The position numbers and the translations under genes are program-made. The notes beneath the pieces were generated by a model. That model had not been told where the DNA came from, did no database searches, and saw only the letters and a program-made list of their open reading frames with translations. A DNA stretch of 35,659 nt, from NCBI GenBank assembly GCA_028289365.1, contig JANQQM010000109.1:1-35659 (forward strand), written 5' to 3'. The first letter of the stretch is position 1. Each line of letters opens with the position of its first letter. This DNA comes from Salaquimonas sp. (lineage in GTDB: Bacteria > Pseudomonadota > Alphaproteobacteria > Rhizobiales > Rhizobiaceae). Positions 35,248 to 35,659 of the stretch are shown here, piece after piece.

Positions 35248-35604
35248 TCAACTTGATAACTCGGTTTTCATGTTTGCAGAATCGGCATCCTTAATCACGC
35301 CGAGCATTTTTTTGTGGATCACGGGATTTCCGGCACAAACGCTTCCGTTTTCCATCATTTTATTACGGCCTTCAAAATCAGAAACCATGCCACCGGCCTC
35401 ACGCACGATGATGGTTCCAGCAGCGATATCCCAGGCCGAAAGCCCCTGCTCCCAAAACCCGTCCAGCCGCCCGGCAGCCACATAGGCAAGGTCGAGGGCC
35501 GCCGCTCCCATCCGCCTGATGCCGGACGTCTCCAGCATGAAACGGCGTTGTTGTTCCAGGAAATTGCTGTGCGATTTGCGCCCCATATGGGGGATTCCGG
35601 TGCC
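35248..35604 (-). CDS. Inositol monophosphatase family protein, C-terminal part only
   Basis: The minus frame ending at 35248 carries GIPHMGRKSHSNFL, IRRMGAAALDLAYVAAGRLD, LSAWDIAAG (Asp metal ligand) and TIIVREAGGMVSDFEG, the second half of SuhB/IMPase proteins. About 118 residues remain. The N-terminal half with the DPIDGT motif is missing: going upstream the homology stops at about 35604 and an in-frame TGA appears at 35626-35628. Beyond that the DNA encodes a lipoyl motif in another frame. The gene is therefore cut by a junction, not by the window edge. The enzyme dephosphorylates inositol or related phosphates. The 147-base gap to the MotA-like gene shows nothing clear. Confidence 0.85.
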   Translation of the reverse strand, partial: GTGIPHMGRKSHSNFLEQQRRFMLETSGIRRMGAAALDLAYVAAGRLDGFWEQGLSAWDIAAGTIIVREAGGMVSDFEGRNKMMENGSVCAGNPVIHKKMLGVIKDADSANMKTELSS

Positions 35605-35657
35605 GGTATCTCCATAGAGGCTTTGTCAGATTCCAGGGTGATCAACGAGTCTTCGGC
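35593..35657 (-). other. Fragment of a lipoyl (biotinyl/lipoyl) domain at the window end
   Basis: Minus-strand codons from 35657 read AEDSLITLESDKASMEIPAP, the canonical lipoyl-attachment hairpin of 2-oxoacid dehydrogenase E2 (or lipoyl-bearing E3) subunits; the lipoylated Lys is at 35624-35622. The frame differs from the adjoining inositol monophosphatase, and the homology stops at about 35593. This ESDKASMEIP form is commonest in gamma- and betaproteobacterial E2. It is too specific to be chance and has no business inside an IMPase gene. Confidence 0.8.
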
Positions 35658-35659
35658 CT

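Noticed and set aside
35355-35657. A real lipoyl-domain fusion protein continuing through the IMPase region
   Set aside because: After the lipoyl motif the frame turns into compositionally odd sequence antisense or out of frame to a well-conserved IMPase; only the first 20 or so residues are lipoyl-like.
1-35659. Mobile elements, CRISPR arrays, tRNA or rRNA genes
   Set aside because: No transposase, integrase, regularly spaced repeats, tRNA cloverleaf or rRNA segment was recognised on either strand.

Overview
The window reads as chromosomal DNA of an alphaproteobacterium, most likely of the Hyphomicrobiales (Rhizobiales) or a close relative. The grounds are conserved family content and gene order: tol-pal next to ybgC-ruvBAC, yebC, ymdB, fthC, 6S RNA and zapA, then tkt-gap-pgk-fba, and a block with the alphaproteobacterial cell-cycle proteins TrcR (DUF1013) and RcdA (DUF1465) plus DUF1192. 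I see no phage, insertion sequence, CRISPR array or tRNA. This is mostly core genome with a few accessory insertions.

Positions 1-6614 (minus strand) hold the cell-envelope constriction system: ybgC, tolQ, tolR, tolA, tolB, pal, a PaaI-type thioesterase and a cpoB gene cut by the left edge. The ybgC-tolQ gap contains a TTAA-N7-TTAA box of the CtrA type. Positions 6668-11028 hold the Holliday-junction genes ruvB, ruvA and ruvC. A plus-strand pair, a membrane fatty-acid desaturase and a cyclopropane-synthase-like methyltransferase, splits ruvC from ruvAB. Positions 11102-14499 (minus) carry yebC, ymdB, fthC, a 6S RNA, zapA and a DUF4164 coiled-coil protein.

Positions 14970-25466 are mainly plus-strand central carbon metabolism: transketolase, GAPDH, phosphoglycerate kinase, class I aldolase and propionyl-CoA synthetase. 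Between them lie a small membrane protein with a TTG start, a GNAT acetyltransferase, a minus-strand cytochrome P450 and an SGNH hydrolase. An SDR gene follows, then a VOC protein and a YafY-type WYL regulator preceded by a perfect 10+10 bp inverted repeat that looks like an operator.

Positions 27621-31015 hold trcR, a quinone oxidoreductase, DUF1192, rcdA and rpmE. Between DUF1192 and rcdA is a 345-base gap with a CtrA-type box, two short hairpins, an anti-Shine-Dalgarno-like CCTCCC and a strong intrinsic terminator. I read this as a candidate small RNA, the most interesting unexplained signal here. Positions 31228-35100 carry an MsbA-like ABC exporter and a MotA/ExbB plus MotB/OmpA stator-like pair.

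The right end is an inositol monophosphatase that breaks off. Its last ~60 bases encode, in another frame, a canonical lipoyl-domain motif, so the end looks chimeric: either an assembly artefact or a real breakpoint.
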